Positions 17,914-27,210 of a DNA stretch of 64,000 bases are shown piece by piece. Position 1 is the stretch's first letter, and every line of letters starts with the position of its first letter. Where the stretch lies: the NCBI RefSeq assembly GCF_000381025.1, contig NZ_KB905816.1:434001-498000 (forward strand), read 5' to 3'. Source of the stretch: Streptomyces sulphureus DSM 40104. Its GTDB lineage: Bacteria > Actinomycetota > Actinomycetes > Streptomycetales > Streptomycetaceae. The notes under the pieces are model-generated. The model had not been told where the DNA came from and did no database searches. It saw only the letters and a program-made list of their open reading frames with translations. Both the position numbers and the translations under genes were made by a program.

Positions 17914-18710
17914 CATGCGCCCGCGGCTTCGAACGCGGCCTCGATCCGGCGCTGCCGCTGTTGCAGCGAGGCGAGCGCCTCCGGGTGGGTCACGAGGTAG
18001 AGCTCGCGACGGCATATCCCCGCCAGCGCCCTGCGAGCCGCCTCCGCGGCCGTCAACTCACCTGGCACCGGGGGCGTCTGAGCCTTGGGAACCGGCCCGG
18101 CAGGCACCCCCGGGCGGTTGCGCGCACTCGTCGCGATCCTGGAAGTGACCCGAGCGGGCGCCAGGACGCCCACCCCCACACCCGAGCCTCGCTCGGCGAG
18201 CTCCTGCGCCACCGTCTCGGTGAGCGCGACGACGCCGGACTTCGACATCGCGTATGCCCCGAGCCCGGGCCCGTTGCGGAACCCCGCGATCGATGCGGTG
18301 TTCACCAGGAAGCCGTCCTGCGACGTGCGCTCCAGGAGCGGCAGGAAGACCTTCATTCCGTTGACGACACCCCAGAGGTTCACCCCGAGCACCCAGGCGA
18401 AGTCGTCCAACGAGAGCTGCTCGAAGGGCGCGAGACGCGCCACCCCCGCGTTGTTGACGACCAGGTCCACCCGACCGTGCCGCGCCATGACGGCATCCCC
18501 GAGGCGCTGCACGTCCTCGTACCGCGAGACGTCCACCCGTACGCCCTGGAGGCCGAGGTCCGCCGAGGCGGCGTCCAACGCGCGCTGTTCGATGTCGGCG
18601 AGGACCACCTCGGCGCCGGCGGCCTGTAGTTCACGCGCGAGTGCGAAACCGATCCCGGACGCCGCGCCGGTCACCACCGCGACCCTGCCGGCCACGCTCC
18701 ACTCCACCAT
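17913..18710 (-). CDS. SDR family oxidoreductase
   Basis: 265-residue short-chain dehydrogenase. Cofactor motif TGAASGIG at about residue 14, NNAG, catalytic Ser in NTASIAG and Tyr-x3-Lys in YAMSKSG. The C-terminal tail after residue 200 is long and basic (HPEALASLQQRQRRIEAA), which differs from the other SDRs here. A 157-base gap upstream carries a strong regulatory-looking site. Probably a monocistronic or lead gene. Confidence 0.9.
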   Translation of the reverse strand: MVEWSVAGRVAVVTGAASGIGFALARELQAAGAEVVLADIEQRALDAASADLGLQGVRVDVSRYEDVQRLGDAVMARHGRVDLVVNNAGVARLAPFEQLSLDDFAWVLGVNLWGVVNGMKVFLPLLERTSQDGFLVNTASIAGFRNGPGLGAYAMSKSGVVALTETVAQELAERGSGVGVGVLAPARVTSRIATSARNRPGVPAGPVPKAQTPPVPGELTAAEAARRALAGICRRELYLVTHPEALASLQQRQRRIEAAFEAAGA

Positions 18711-18800
18711 CAGCCCCGCCGCCCTTCACCCGCTCGTCCCCGACCGGTGCCCGATCAGGCACCGGAGGCCACCTGGACCCGGAGCCCGTATACCCTCAAC

Positions 18801-18825
18801 TTCTGACAGAGACAGTCACGTGTCA
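18801..18825 (-). promoter_or_regulatory. Operator-like site upstream of the SDR gene at 18710
   Basis: TTCTGACAGAGACAGTCACG is followed by TGTCAAG. It contains the TCTGACA core plus a TGTCA half in the opposite sense, so it is partly palindromic. It lies about 90-115 bases upstream of the SDR start at 18710 and 43 bases beyond the end of a TetR gene. Confidence 0.5.
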
Positions 18826-18867
18826 AGATGCCGGGCGTGCTTCCCCGCGCAGCAGCCCGCGGGCTCT

Positions 18868-19521
18868 TCATGTCCGTTCAATACCGAGACCACGGAGGAT
18901 GAAACGGGCTAGTCTCTCGGCATCGTCCGGAGTCGGCTCGGTGTTGCTCCACAGGTGCCTTCGCATCATTCCCAGTGTAAGATCTGACAGGTATGGCGCT
19001 TTATGCTCCGGCTCGCGTCCCAGCTCCTTCAGCGGCGCCACGAGCAGCCCCGTGATCGGGCGCAGCAGCTCCCCCTCCGAGCTTCCCGTGTTCGCCCCGG
19101 CCAGCCCCAGGTGCCGGAGGACGGCACGGGAGGTCCGTGCCGACCGCGGGTCGGATACCTGCCGGAGCACGCCACGCACCCAGACCAGAATCCGCTGTCG
19201 GGGGTCCGGCTCCTCCGCCATCCGGTCCCCGATCCGCTCCGCTCCCCTCTGGACACCCCGCTCCAGTACCGCCATGATCAGATCGTCCTTGCTCGGAAAA
19301 GACCGATACAGCGTCTGGTTGGAGATTCCGGCCGCCGTCACTATCTCCGAGACCGAGGGAATTGCGGGGGCCTTCTCGGCCACCAACTCCAGTGTCAGCG
19401 CGAGCAATCGGTCGATCTCCGCCTCAGCGGCCTCCCGTCGCCGAGCCATTCGCCGTTCCGCAGCTATGGAAGCCCGGCTCGCGCCCGTCTGCAACGACTC
19501 TCCTGAGGTACCGTCATCCAT
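18868..19521 (-). CDS. TetR family transcriptional regulator
   Basis: 217-residue regulator. The N-terminal helix-turn-helix covers about residues 35-85 (IPSVSEIVTAAGISNQTLYRSFPSKDDL); the ligand-binding domain follows. The ATG at 19521 lies only 33 bases from the start of the divergent SDR gene at 19555, the classic layout of a local repressor controlling itself and its neighbour. The short spacer contains AATTCTGATTCGG, only loosely similar to the cluster-wide TCTGAC motif, so this protein may recognise its own site. Confidence 0.92.
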   Translation of the reverse strand: MDDGTSGESLQTGASRASIAAERRMARRREAAEAEIDRLLALTLELVAEKAPAIPSVSEIVTAAGISNQTLYRSFPSKDDLIMAVLERGVQRGAERIGDRMAEEPDPRQRILVWVRGVLRQVSDPRSARTSRAVLRHLGLAGANTGSSEGELLRPITGLLVAPLKELGREPEHKAPYLSDLTLGMMRRHLWSNTEPTPDDAERLARFILRGLGIERT

Positions 19522-19554
19522 TCTGGGTAATCCAATTCTGATTCGGGGAACTTC

Positions 19555-20361
19555 ATGACTTCCAACAGCAATCAGACCACGCCACGCGACACCGGCGACA
19601 TCCCCTACCCCTTCCGCCTCTTCGATCTCACCGGCAAGACCGCCCTGGTGACCGGCGGCAGCCGCGGACTCGGCCGCCGGATGAGCCTGGCGTTCGCCGC
19701 CGCGGGGGCGAACACCGTGGTCGCCAGCAGAAAACTCGACAGCTGTCAGCGGGTGGTCGAGGAGATCGAACAGACCACCGGCCGCCGGGCGTTGGCACAC
19801 AGCTGCCACCTGGGGCGCTGGGAGGAGATACCCGAGCTGGTCGACGCTGCGTACGCAGCCTTCGGCACCGTGGACGTGCTCGTCAACAACGCCGGGATGT
19901 CCCCCGTCTACGAGAAGATCACCGACGTCACGGAGCGGATGTACGACTCCGTCCTCAACCTGAACCTCAAGGGACCCTTCCGGCTCACCCAACTCGTGGG
20001 CACCCGCATGAAGGAACAGGGCTCGGGCAGCATCATCAACGTCAGCAGCACCGGCTCCCTGCGCCCCCGGGGCGCCATCATCCCCTATGCCGCGGCCAAG
20101 AGCGGGCTCAACGCCATGACCGAGGGGTTCGCCGAGCTCCTCGGCCCGGAGGTGCGCGTCAACACCCTGATGCCCGGCCAGTATCTGACCGACGTCAGCG
20201 CGGCCTGGGACATGGAGTACACCAACGAGCAGGCCCATCGCCTCCATCTGGAGAGGATCGGCGAGCCCGAGGAGATCGTCGGCGCCGCGCTCTTCCTCGC
20301 CAGCAGCGCGGCGAGCTACACCTCCGGCACCGTGGTCCGCTCCGACGGCGGCATCCCCTAG
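19555..20361 (+). CDS. SDR family oxidoreductase
   Basis: 268-residue short-chain dehydrogenase with about 25 extra N-terminal residues before the cofactor motif TGGSRGLG. NNAG, catalytic Ser in NVSSTGS and Tyr-x3-Lys in YAAAKSG are all present, so it should be active. It is divergent from the TetR gene across a 33-base spacer and ends convergently with a CoA ligase. Likely regulated by the adjacent TetR protein. Confidence 0.92.
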   Translation: MTSNSNQTTPRDTGDIPYPFRLFDLTGKTALVTGGSRGLGRRMSLAFAAAGANTVVASRKLDSCQRVVEEIEQTTGRRALAHSCHLGRWEEIPELVDAAYAAFGTVDVLVNNAGMSPVYEKITDVTERMYDSVLNLNLKGPFRLTQLVGTRMKEQGSGSIINVSSTGSLRPRGAIIPYAAAKSGLNAMTEGFAELLGPEVRVNTLMPGQYLTDVSAAWDMEYTNEQAHRLHLERIGEPEEIVGAALFLASSAASYTSGTVVRSDGGIP

Positions 20362-20369
20362 ACGCCCGT

Positions 20370-20413
20370 GCCGGCGCGGTCCGCACCCCGGGGGGCGCCT
20401 CGGCCGCGCCGGC
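20370..20413. terminator. Hairpin between convergent SDR and CoA ligase genes
   Basis: GCCGGCGCGG at 20370-20379 pairs with CCGCGCCGGC at 20404-20413, a ten-base perfect stem with a GC-rich 24-base loop. It lies in the 61-base gap between two convergent stop codons. Confidence 0.6.
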
Positions 20414-20422
20414 CGACGCCGC

Positions 20423-21991
20423 CTACCGCAGGGCCTGTTCGACCAACACCCGCTTCAGCAGCTTGCCCGCACTGGTCCGCGGCAGCTCCGCCTCGAAGAC
20501 GAGCGAGCGTGGGCACTTGAAGCCGGCGAGCCGCTCCCGGCAGAAGGCGAGCAACTCCTCCGCGAGCCGGGGCGTCGGAGTCTCCCCTTCCTCCAACTGG
20601 ACCACTGCCCTGACCTGTTGGCCGAACTCCTCGTCCGGGACACCGATCACCCCGACGTCGAAGACGGCGGGGTGCGCCGAGAGGCGGTTCTCGACCTCGG
20701 CCGGGTAGATATTGACGCCGCCGGAGACGATCAGGTCGGTTCGGCGGCCGTCGAGGTAAAGGTAGCCGTCCTCGTCGAGATATCCGATGTCGCCCAGGGT
20801 CGCGCGCCCCTCGTCGTCGGAGACGTCCGCGGTCTTCTCGGCGGCCTTGTGATAGCTGAACCGGCGTGCGCCCTCGAACCAGACACCTCCCCTGGTGTAC
20901 GGGGGTACGGGCCGGTGCTCCTCGTCGAGGACGGTGACGGTGCCGGGCTGCGGGCGCCCGACCGAGCCCGGGTGGGCGAGCCACTCCTGCGGGGTGATCA
21001 AGACCATGCCGATGTTCTCGCTGCCGCCGTAGAACTCGTAGAGGACCGGGCCCCACCAGCGCATCATCTCCCGCTTGACCTCGACGGGGCAGGGCGCGCC
21101 CGCGTGCACCGCGTAGCGCACGGTGGAGGTGTCGGCGTGCTGGCGGAGTTCGGCCGGGAGCCTGAGGAGACGTACGAACATGGTGGGCACCAGGTTCAGA
21201 TGGGTCACCCGGTAGGTGGCCAGCAGGTCGAGGAAGTCCGCGGCCTCGAACCGCTCGGTGAGCACCAGCGTGCCGCCCCAGCGGAGCACCGAGGAGCAGA
21301 CCTGGAGCGGGAAGGCGTGGTACAGCGGGGCGGTGTTGAGCCAGACCGACTCGGGGGTGAAGTCCCATGCCTCCCGGAACCCACGGGTCAGGGGGTCGCC
21401 CTCGGCGAAGGTCACAGCGGGCAGCGGGCGGAGTATCCCCTTCGGTGCTCCCGTGGTGCCCGAAGAGTAGAACATGAAGTCGCCCTGCGCCGACCCTTGT
21501 CCGACATCGTCCGGCGGCTCCGCCGAGGGTGATCCCTTGCCGCCGCGGGCCAGCGTGAAGCGGCCGCTCCCGGCACCGGCGACGAGCACTGCCTCGACGG
21601 CGGGACATTCCGCGAGCGCCCGCTCCACCGTCGGCCGAAGCCGGCTGCTCGTCACCACCACCCGGGCGTCCGCGTGCGCGAGGACGTGCGCCATCTCGGC
21701 GTCGGTGAGGTGGCTGCCGACCGGAACGAGGCGGGCGGCGCTGCGCAGCGCCGCGATCGCAACGATGGGATACTCGACGCGGTTCTCCATCACCAGCGCC
21801 ACCCGGTCCCCCGGCAGCAGGCCGAGGCCGCGCCAGGTGCGGGCCAAGTCGACGGAAGCATCGACGAGTTGGCGGTAGGTGAGCACCTGGCCGTCCGGGA
21901 CGATCACGGCCGGCCTGTCGGGACTGCGAGTCGCCCAGTGGTCGGGGGTGACGGGGGTCGGCTGCTGTGTCTGCGACTGCTGCGGAATCAC
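20423..21991 (-). CDS. Acyl-CoA ligase (AMP-binding)
   Basis: 522-residue adenylate-forming ligase starting with GTG after GGAGGTGCG. Motifs: YSSGTTGAPKG P-loop, EFYGGSEN adenine-binding segment (in place of the common YGxTE), DIGYLDEDGYLYLDGRRTD hinge, and C-terminal lysine in SAGKLLKRVL. It activates an acid to a CoA thioester. The acyl-CoA dehydrogenase gene upstream and the phosphotransferase gene before it read in the same direction, so the three probably act on one acyl-CoA series. Confidence 0.94.
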   Translation of the reverse strand: MIPQQSQTQQPTPVTPDHWATRSPDRPAVIVPDGQVLTYRQLVDASVDLARTWRGLGLLPGDRVALVMENRVEYPIVAIAALRSAARLVPVGSHLTDAEMAHVLAHADARVVVTSSRLRPTVERALAECPAVEAVLVAGAGSGRFTLARGGKGSPSAEPPDDVGQGSAQGDFMFYSSGTTGAPKGILRPLPAVTFAEGDPLTRGFREAWDFTPESVWLNTAPLYHAFPLQVCSSVLRWGGTLVLTERFEAADFLDLLATYRVTHLNLVPTMFVRLLRLPAELRQHADTSTVRYAVHAGAPCPVEVKREMMRWWGPVLYEFYGGSENIGMVLITPQEWLAHPGSVGRPQPGTVTVLDEEHRPVPPYTRGGVWFEGARRFSYHKAAEKTADVSDDEGRATLGDIGYLDEDGYLYLDGRRTDLIVSGGVNIYPAEVENRLSAHPAVFDVGVIGVPDEEFGQQVRAVVQLEEGETPTPRLAEELLAFCRERLAGFKCPRSLVFEAELPRTSAGKLLKRVLVEQALR

Positions 21992-22110
21992 CGCGCACCT
22001 CCGGTGCGTACGACGGGACTTGAAGAGCCCCGCGGGGCCCCGGCCCGCACCGGGGCCCCGCGGGCCGGACAGTCGGCCGCGAGGGGATCGTCACGGCCGC
22101 AGGACGCAGC

Positions 22111-23388
22111 TCAGGCGAGCCCGAGCTTCTCGCGGGCCGCGGCGAGCCGGGAGGGAATGTGGTCGGTGGGCCAACTCCCCTCGGTCGGCTCGTACTCCTG
22201 GAGCACCCGGCGCGCGACCTGCCGCAGGTGCACCTCGGTCGGCCCGTCCACCAGGCCCATGACCGGCGCGGTCACCCACATTTTCGCCAGCGGGGTGTCC
22301 TGGGTGACGCCGAGCGCGCCGTGCACCTGGATGGAGCGCTGCACGACGTCGTGGAGCACCTTCGGGGTGAGGAACTTGATGGCGCTGATGTCCTTGCGGC
22401 ACTGCGAGTAGTCCTGGGTCTTGTCGATCAGCCAGGCGGTCCGCAGCACGAAGAGCCTGAACTGGGTCAACTGCGCATAGGACTCGGCGACATAGGACTG
22501 CACCGTCTCGCGCTCGGAGAGCGGCTTGCCCCTGGTGGTGCGGGAGACCGCGCGCTCGCACATCATGTCCAGGGCACGCTGCGCGAGCCCCACGGTGCGC
22601 ATCGCATGGTGGACCCTGCCGCCGCCGAGCCGGACCTGGGCGACCTCGAAAGCCCTGCCCTCCTCGCCCAGCAGGGCGGCGTGGGGCACACGTACGTTCT
22701 CGTAGTGGATGTACGCCTCGGAGCCCTCCTCGGCCGGCTCGTGGATGAGCGCGAGGCTGCGCTCGATCCGCACCCCGGGGGTGTCGGTGGGGACGAGGAA
22801 CATCGACATGCCGCCGTGGGGCCCCGCGGCCTTGTCGGTATACGCCATCACGATGCAGAAGGTGGCGTAACGGGCGTTGGATGAGAAGAACTTGGTGCCG
22901 TTGAGTATCCAGTCCTCACCGTCGCGTACGGCGGCGGTCTCGAACCCCGAGACATCCGCCCCGCCTTGCAGCTCGGTCATCGAGTAGCAGGAGAAGATCT
23001 CGCCGTCGAGCAGCGGTTGCAGGTAGCGGCGCTGCTGCTCGAGGCTGCCGAAGTGGGCCAGGATCTCTGCATTGCCGGTGTCGGGCGCCTGGGTACCGAA
23101 GATCACGGGAGCCCAGGCGGACCTGCCGAGTATCTCGTTGAGCAGGGCGAGCTTCAGCTGTCCGTACCCCTGGCCCCCGAGCGCGGGCTCCAGATGGCAG
23201 GCCCACAACTCCTGCTCCCTGACCCGCTGTTTGAGCGGGTCGACGACCTTGCGGTGCTCTTCGTCCAACGGCTTGTAGCTGTCGTGCGGCCAGACCAGGT
23301 CGAGGGGTTCCACCTCCTCGCGGACGAAGGCCTCGGCCCAGTCCAGTTTCTGCTGAAACTCTCGGTCCGTCTCGAAGTCCCAAGCCAT
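22111..23388 (-). CDS. Acyl-CoA dehydrogenase
   Basis: 425-residue flavoprotein desaturating an acyl-CoA. The ATG at 23388 follows AAGGAGCC; an upstream in-frame extension runs into the neighbouring gene and is not used. Motifs: CYSMTELQGGADVSGF, NGTKFFSSNA, and C-terminal QVHGALGVTQDTPLAKMW. Length and lineage resemble the long-chain/ACAD10-11-like branch. In that branch an aminoglycoside-phosphotransferase-fold domain is often encoded next to or fused with the dehydrogenase, as found here. Confidence 0.94.
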   Translation of the reverse strand: MAWDFETDREFQQKLDWAEAFVREEVEPLDLVWPHDSYKPLDEEHRKVVDPLKQRVREQELWACHLEPALGGQGYGQLKLALLNEILGRSAWAPVIFGTQAPDTGNAEILAHFGSLEQQRRYLQPLLDGEIFSCYSMTELQGGADVSGFETAAVRDGEDWILNGTKFFSSNARYATFCIVMAYTDKAAGPHGGMSMFLVPTDTPGVRIERSLALIHEPAEEGSEAYIHYENVRVPHAALLGEEGRAFEVAQVRLGGGRVHHAMRTVGLAQRALDMMCERAVSRTTRGKPLSERETVQSYVAESYAQLTQFRLFVLRTAWLIDKTQDYSQCRKDISAIKFLTPKVLHDVVQRSIQVHGALGVTQDTPLAKMWVTAPVMGLVDGPTEVHLRQVARRVLQEYEPTEGSWPTDHIPSRLAAAREKLGLA

Positions 23389-23422
23389 GTCGGCTCCTTG
23401 GTGGTGAGGGTGGGGGCGCGGG

Positions 23423-24487
23423 CTAACGCAGCGCCGTCGTCCGGGCGAGGGAGGCGGCCTTGCGCATGAGCTCCAGCACGATCGGGCCGAAGCGGGCCAC
23501 CCGCTCGTCCGCCTGGCCCTCGGCATGCCGGGCGACGCTCGCCTCCAGGACGATGGCGAGCTTGAAGCGGGCGAGCACGACGTAGTAGTCGATGTACGAG
23601 ACGTCCAGGCCGCTGACCGCGGCGTAGTGCTCGAGCATGGCCTCCCGCGAGGGCATGCCGGCGTAGTCGAGGTAGCGCGAGGCGGTCATGTCGTCGCCCT
23701 CTGGCGGCCACGAGACGAGCACCCAGCCGAGGTCGAGCAGCGGGTCGCCGACGGTGGCCATCTCCCAGTCGATGATCGCGGCGAGTTCGGCCGGAGCGCC
23801 ATGCCGGTACATGACATTGGCGAACTGGTAGTCGCCGTGCATGATACCGGGCCGGAAATGCGGAGGCTGATGTGTGCGGAGCCACTCGGCCGCCTCCTCA
23901 AGTCCGGGAAGCTCGCGGAATCGGAAGCGGGCCAGGTGCGTGAGCCATCGGTCGACCTGACGGTCGAGGAAGCCGGCCGGCTTTCCGAAACCCTCCAGCC
24001 CCCTGGCCTTCCAGTTGACGCGGGCCATCTTGGCGGCGCCGTCGACGAGTTGGAGCGCCAGGCCCGCTCGCGCCCGCAGGTCGGTGTCGAAAGGCGGGGC
24101 CCAGCCGCCCTGCATGGGGCTCCAACCGTCGACGAGGTCCATGAGGTAGAAGGGCGTGCCGAGGACGTCGGGGTCGTCCGTGGCGGCGCGCAGCCCGGCG
24201 TGCGGAACGTCGGTGTCGGCGAGGGCCTCGAGCAGGCGCGCCTCCCGCATGAGCACCTTGGCACGTCCCTCGACGCCGTACGCCGGCGGCCGGCGGAGCG
24301 CCATCCTCGCGTCCCCCCGGAGTATCTCGTAGAGCTCGTTCTGGGAGCCGCCGGAGAGCGCACGGACCCGGGCGAGCTCCCCCGCTCCCGGCAGCCCTTT
24401 CGCGTCCATCCAACGACTGAGGCTCTCGACATCGAGCCCGGCAACACCCGGCTCTTCCGGCAGGGTTTCCTTCGCGTTATCTGCCAT
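23423..24487 (-). CDS. Phosphotransferase-fold (APH) protein associated with acyl-CoA dehydrogenase
   Basis: About 354 residues of aminoglycoside-phosphotransferase/kinase fold. The Brenner motif is IMHGDYQFANVMY and the metal-binding Asp sits in IIDWEMATVGDPLLDLGW. Such proteins accompany acyl-CoA dehydrogenases (as in ACAD10/11) and phosphorylate a 4-hydroxyacyl-CoA before elimination of phosphate; antibiotic resistance is not implied. The start is uncertain: in-frame ATGs at 24487, 24499 and 24508 have no clear ribosome-binding site. The one given starts closest to the family fold. Confidence 0.88.
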   Translation of the reverse strand: MADNAKETLPEEPGVAGLDVESLSRWMDAKGLPGAGELARVRALSGGSQNELYEILRGDARMALRRPPAYGVEGRAKVLMREARLLEALADTDVPHAGLRAATDDPDVLGTPFYLMDLVDGWSPMQGGWAPPFDTDLRARAGLALQLVDGAAKMARVNWKARGLEGFGKPAGFLDRQVDRWLTHLARFRFRELPGLEEAAEWLRTHQPPHFRPGIMHGDYQFANVMYRHGAPAELAAIIDWEMATVGDPLLDLGWVLVSWPPEGDDMTASRYLDYAGMPSREAMLEHYAAVSGLDVSYIDYYVVLARFKLAIVLEASVARHAEGQADERVARFGPIVLELMRKAASLARTTALR

Positions 24488-24733
24488 AGGCGAAAACATA
24501 ATGACCATCAACTGGAAACGCAATTACTGTACTTGAGCGAACGAAATCCCAAGTGTCCGCGCGCCGCCGTGACCGGGAAACCCGACCTGGGCAGCCGTGC
24601 ACACCCGAAACGCACGACTGCCCTCGAATCCTCCGCAACGTCCTTCCCCGCCCCGCGGCACGGATTTTCGTCCTCAAGTACAGGCCGCAGCAGCGGGAAT
24701 TCGGGCCGCCGCTGAATTCTTACCTTCCGGTGT

Positions 24734-25948
24734 TCAGGAGGCGCGCGGGAAGTTGTAGACACGGCGTGCGTTCCACTCCACCATCTTGTGTGCCTCCTCA
24801 TCCGGTACGTCCTGCATCAACTCGGTGACGTACTGGCGGCTCTTGGGCCAGTTGGAGTCCGAGTGCGGGTAGTCGCACTCCCACATGATGTTGTCGATAC
24901 CGACCATCTCGCGCCGTACGACACCCTCAAGGTCGTCGATGAAGCAGCCGTAGAAGTGCTTGCGCCACAGGTCGGAGGGGCGCACCTCCTTGTTGACGTT
25001 CTGGTACCAGCGGTGCTTCTCCCAGGTGAGGTCGATCCGCTCCAGCAGGTAGGGCACCCAGCCGATGCCGCCCTCGGAGAGCGCGACCTTCAGCTCGGGA
25101 AACTTGTGGAAGACGGGAGAGAAGAGCAGATCGGCCGTCGCGTCCATGGAGTTGGTGCCGAAGAGCGAGATCATGACCGCCATGGGCGCCTCGGGCGAGG
25201 TGATCGGCGGCTTGCCCGAGGAGCCGAAGTGCATGCACAGCGGCATGCCGGTCTCCTCGGCCGCGCGGAAGACCGGGTCCCAGTGATCGGTGTAGAAGGA
25301 CGGCAGCCCGAGACCGACGGTGTTCTCCGGGAAGGTGATCGCCTTCGCCCCCTTGGCGGCGCACCGGCGAATCTCGCGGGCGGACTCCTCAGGGTCCCAG
25401 AGCGGGAGGATGATCATCGGGATGAAGCGGTCGGGGTAGGCCGCCGCCCACTCGTCGAGGTGGAAGTCGTTCCAGGCGCGCACCGAGAGCCTGGCCAACT
25501 CCCTGTCCTTGCCTTCGAGGAACGCCGTTCCCGAGAACCGCGGGAACGACGGGAAGCACAGGGCCGCCTGCACCCCGTCGATGTCCATGTCCCGCACTCG
25601 CGCGTGCACGTCGTAACAGCCGGGCAGCATGTCCGAGTACCTCGTCGGGTCCATCCCGTACTCCTGCGGGCGCTTCCCCGCGACGGCGTTCAGCCCGATG
25701 TTCGGGTAGACCCGGCCCTCGTAGAGCCACACCTGGGCCGGCTCCTTCTCACCCTTGCCGCCCTCACGGGCGGTGTTGATCAGCGCGGCCGAGAGCGCCT
25801 CGTCGCCCGCGTTCTCGCTCATGTCCATCTCGACGATCCGCGGGCCGTCCTCCTGATACTTCTTCGGCAGCCGATCGGTCCACAGCGTCGGCGGCTCGAT
25901 CAGGTGGTCGTCGACCGATATCAACTGCATGTCGTCCTGAAGCGGCAT
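24734..25948 (-). CDS. Amidohydrolase family protein (ACMSD-like, possible decarboxylase)
   Basis: 404-residue TIM-barrel metal-dependent hydrolase of the amidohydrolase-2/ACMSD class. The N-terminal strand carries ISVDDHLIEPP, with the metal-binding DxH-like DDH; MHFGSSG and MWECDYPHSDSNWP carry later metal ligands. TTGGGAGGAAAC precedes the ATG. Family members hydrolyse or decarboxylate carboxylated aromatic or ring-opened compounds. It precedes the phosphotransferase gene by about 250 bases and follows the thiolase/DUF35 pair. The exact reaction is unknown. Confidence 0.9.
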   Translation of the reverse strand: MPLQDDMQLISVDDHLIEPPTLWTDRLPKKYQEDGPRIVEMDMSENAGDEALSAALINTAREGGKGEKEPAQVWLYEGRVYPNIGLNAVAGKRPQEYGMDPTRYSDMLPGCYDVHARVRDMDIDGVQAALCFPSFPRFSGTAFLEGKDRELARLSVRAWNDFHLDEWAAAYPDRFIPMIILPLWDPEESAREIRRCAAKGAKAITFPENTVGLGLPSFYTDHWDPVFRAAEETGMPLCMHFGSSGKPPITSPEAPMAVMISLFGTNSMDATADLLFSPVFHKFPELKVALSEGGIGWVPYLLERIDLTWEKHRWYQNVNKEVRPSDLWRKHFYGCFIDDLEGVVRREMVGIDNIMWECDYPHSDSNWPKSRQYVTELMQDVPDEEAHKMVEWNARRVYNFPRAS

Positions 25949-26025
25949 GTTTCCTCCCAAGCATCGACGGCAGCCGGACGGAACACCCCGTGGGGCTGCG
26001 GCTCTTTCGTAGGTGTGCGGTGCGG

Positions 26026-27210
26026 TCACTCGGCGCGGTGCAGCAGCAGGCAGCCCGCTTCGGGGCCGCCGCCGATGCCCACCGCAGCGGTGGCCACGTC
26101 CTTGGGGAGCTGCCTCTCCCCGGCCTCGTCCCACAGCTGTAGGCAGGCCTCGTGGAGGAAGCCGTACCCGTGGAGACGGCCTGCGGAGAGCTGGCCTCCG
26201 TGCGGGTTGATCGGCAGCCTTCCGTCCTGGCAGTAGTTCTCCGGGGCGTCGAGGAACTGGCCGACCTTGCCGTGCTCGCAGAACCCCAGAGCTTCGATCC
26301 ACTGGGCGCACAGGTAGCTGAACCCGTCGTAGAGCGTGGCGAAGTCGACATCGGCCGGGGTCAGACGGGTCCCCTGCCACATCGCGGCGGCGGCGTCGTG
26401 CGCAGCCATCGTCGTCAAGTCGGCCCGCTGGTCCCAGGAGTGGCGCTCGTAGAGCGCCGAGCCGGCGGACTCCAGGGAGATCGGCGGCTTCGCCAGGCCT
26501 GCGGAGTCCTCACGGCGGGAGACGATGAGCGCGGTCGCGCCGTCGCAGGGCACGTCGCAGTCGTAGAGACCGAGCGGCCAGGAGATCAGGCGTGCGCCGA
26601 GGTACTCCTCCATCGTCATCGGCTTGCGGTAGATGGCGTTGGGGTTGCGCCCCGCGTTGGCACGGGCGTTGATGACCAGCTTGCCGATCTGCTCCCTCGT
26701 CAGGCCGAAGTCGTGCATGTAGCGCTGTGCGTACATGCCGATCCAGTTCGCGGGCGAGGCCGCGCCGAACGGCATACGGAACTCCCCGTGCCCGGAGGCC
26801 CGTTGGGCCTTCCCGGTGAGGGCGGCGGCCCTGCCCGAAGCCTGTGCGGTGGCCTCCCAGACGGAGCGGAAACACAGCACGTGTGTCGCGCGCCCGGTGG
26901 CGACCGCCATCGCCGCGTCCATCAGGGTGCCCGCCTGCCCGGAGGTCTCCACGGAACTCGCGTGCCATCGGGTACGCAGTCCGAATGCGTCCCTGACGTC
27001 GTGGGTCGTCGCCCCGACGAAACCGCCCTCGGCCGCCACCGGACCCGGGTAGCTGGCCACCCCGTCGATGTCGTCGAAGGAGAGGCCCGAGTGCTGGACG
27101 GCCGTCTCGGCCGCCTCAAGGGCGAGATCGATGCCGGTTCGGCCGATTCTGCGGCCGATCTGGGACTGCCCGATGCCGGTGATGACGGCACGGTTGTCGA
27201 CAAAGGTCAT
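26026..27210 (-). CDS. Thiolase-like protein (lipid-transfer/Ltp2 type, probable retro-aldolase)
   Basis: 394-residue thiolase-superfamily protein. It overlaps the stop of the upstream DUF35 gene by four bases (ATGA). Features: AVITGIGQSQIGRR at the start, LYDGFSYLCAQWIEALGFC and LPINPHGGQLSAGRLHG near the end. The pair with DUF35 is laid out like characterised Ltp2-DUF35 retro-aldolases that remove a carbonyl unit from beta-hydroxyacyl-CoA. It is the third such gene in the window, and the three are clearly divergent from each other, suggesting distinct substrates rather than recent duplication. Confidence 0.87.
   Translation of the reverse strand: MTFVDNRAVITGIGQSQIGRRIGRTGIDLALEAAETAVQHSGLSFDDIDGVASYPGPVAAEGGFVGATTHDVRDAFGLRTRWHASSVETSGQAGTLMDAAMAVATGRATHVLCFRSVWEATAQASGRAAALTGKAQRASGHGEFRMPFGAASPANWIGMYAQRYMHDFGLTREQIGKLVINARANAGRNPNAIYRKPMTMEEYLGARLISWPLGLYDCDVPCDGATALIVSRREDSAGLAKPPISLESAGSALYERHSWDQRADLTTMAAHDAAAAMWQGTRLTPADVDFATLYDGFSYLCAQWIEALGFCEHGKVGQFLDAPENYCQDGRLPINPHGGQLSAGRLHGYGFLHEACLQLWDEAGERQLPKDVATAAVGIGGGPEAGCLLLHRAE

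Noticed and set aside
18980..18995. ATCTGACAGG near the end of the TetR gene
   Set aside because: It encodes conserved-looking TetR residues (Leu-Ser-Asp-Leu) inside a coding region, so the match to the operator motif is probably chance.
22091..22561. Several long antisense or out-of-frame open frames inside acyl-CoA dehydrogenase genes
   Set aside because: They are read-through shadows caused by high GC content; the family-matching frame is unambiguous.
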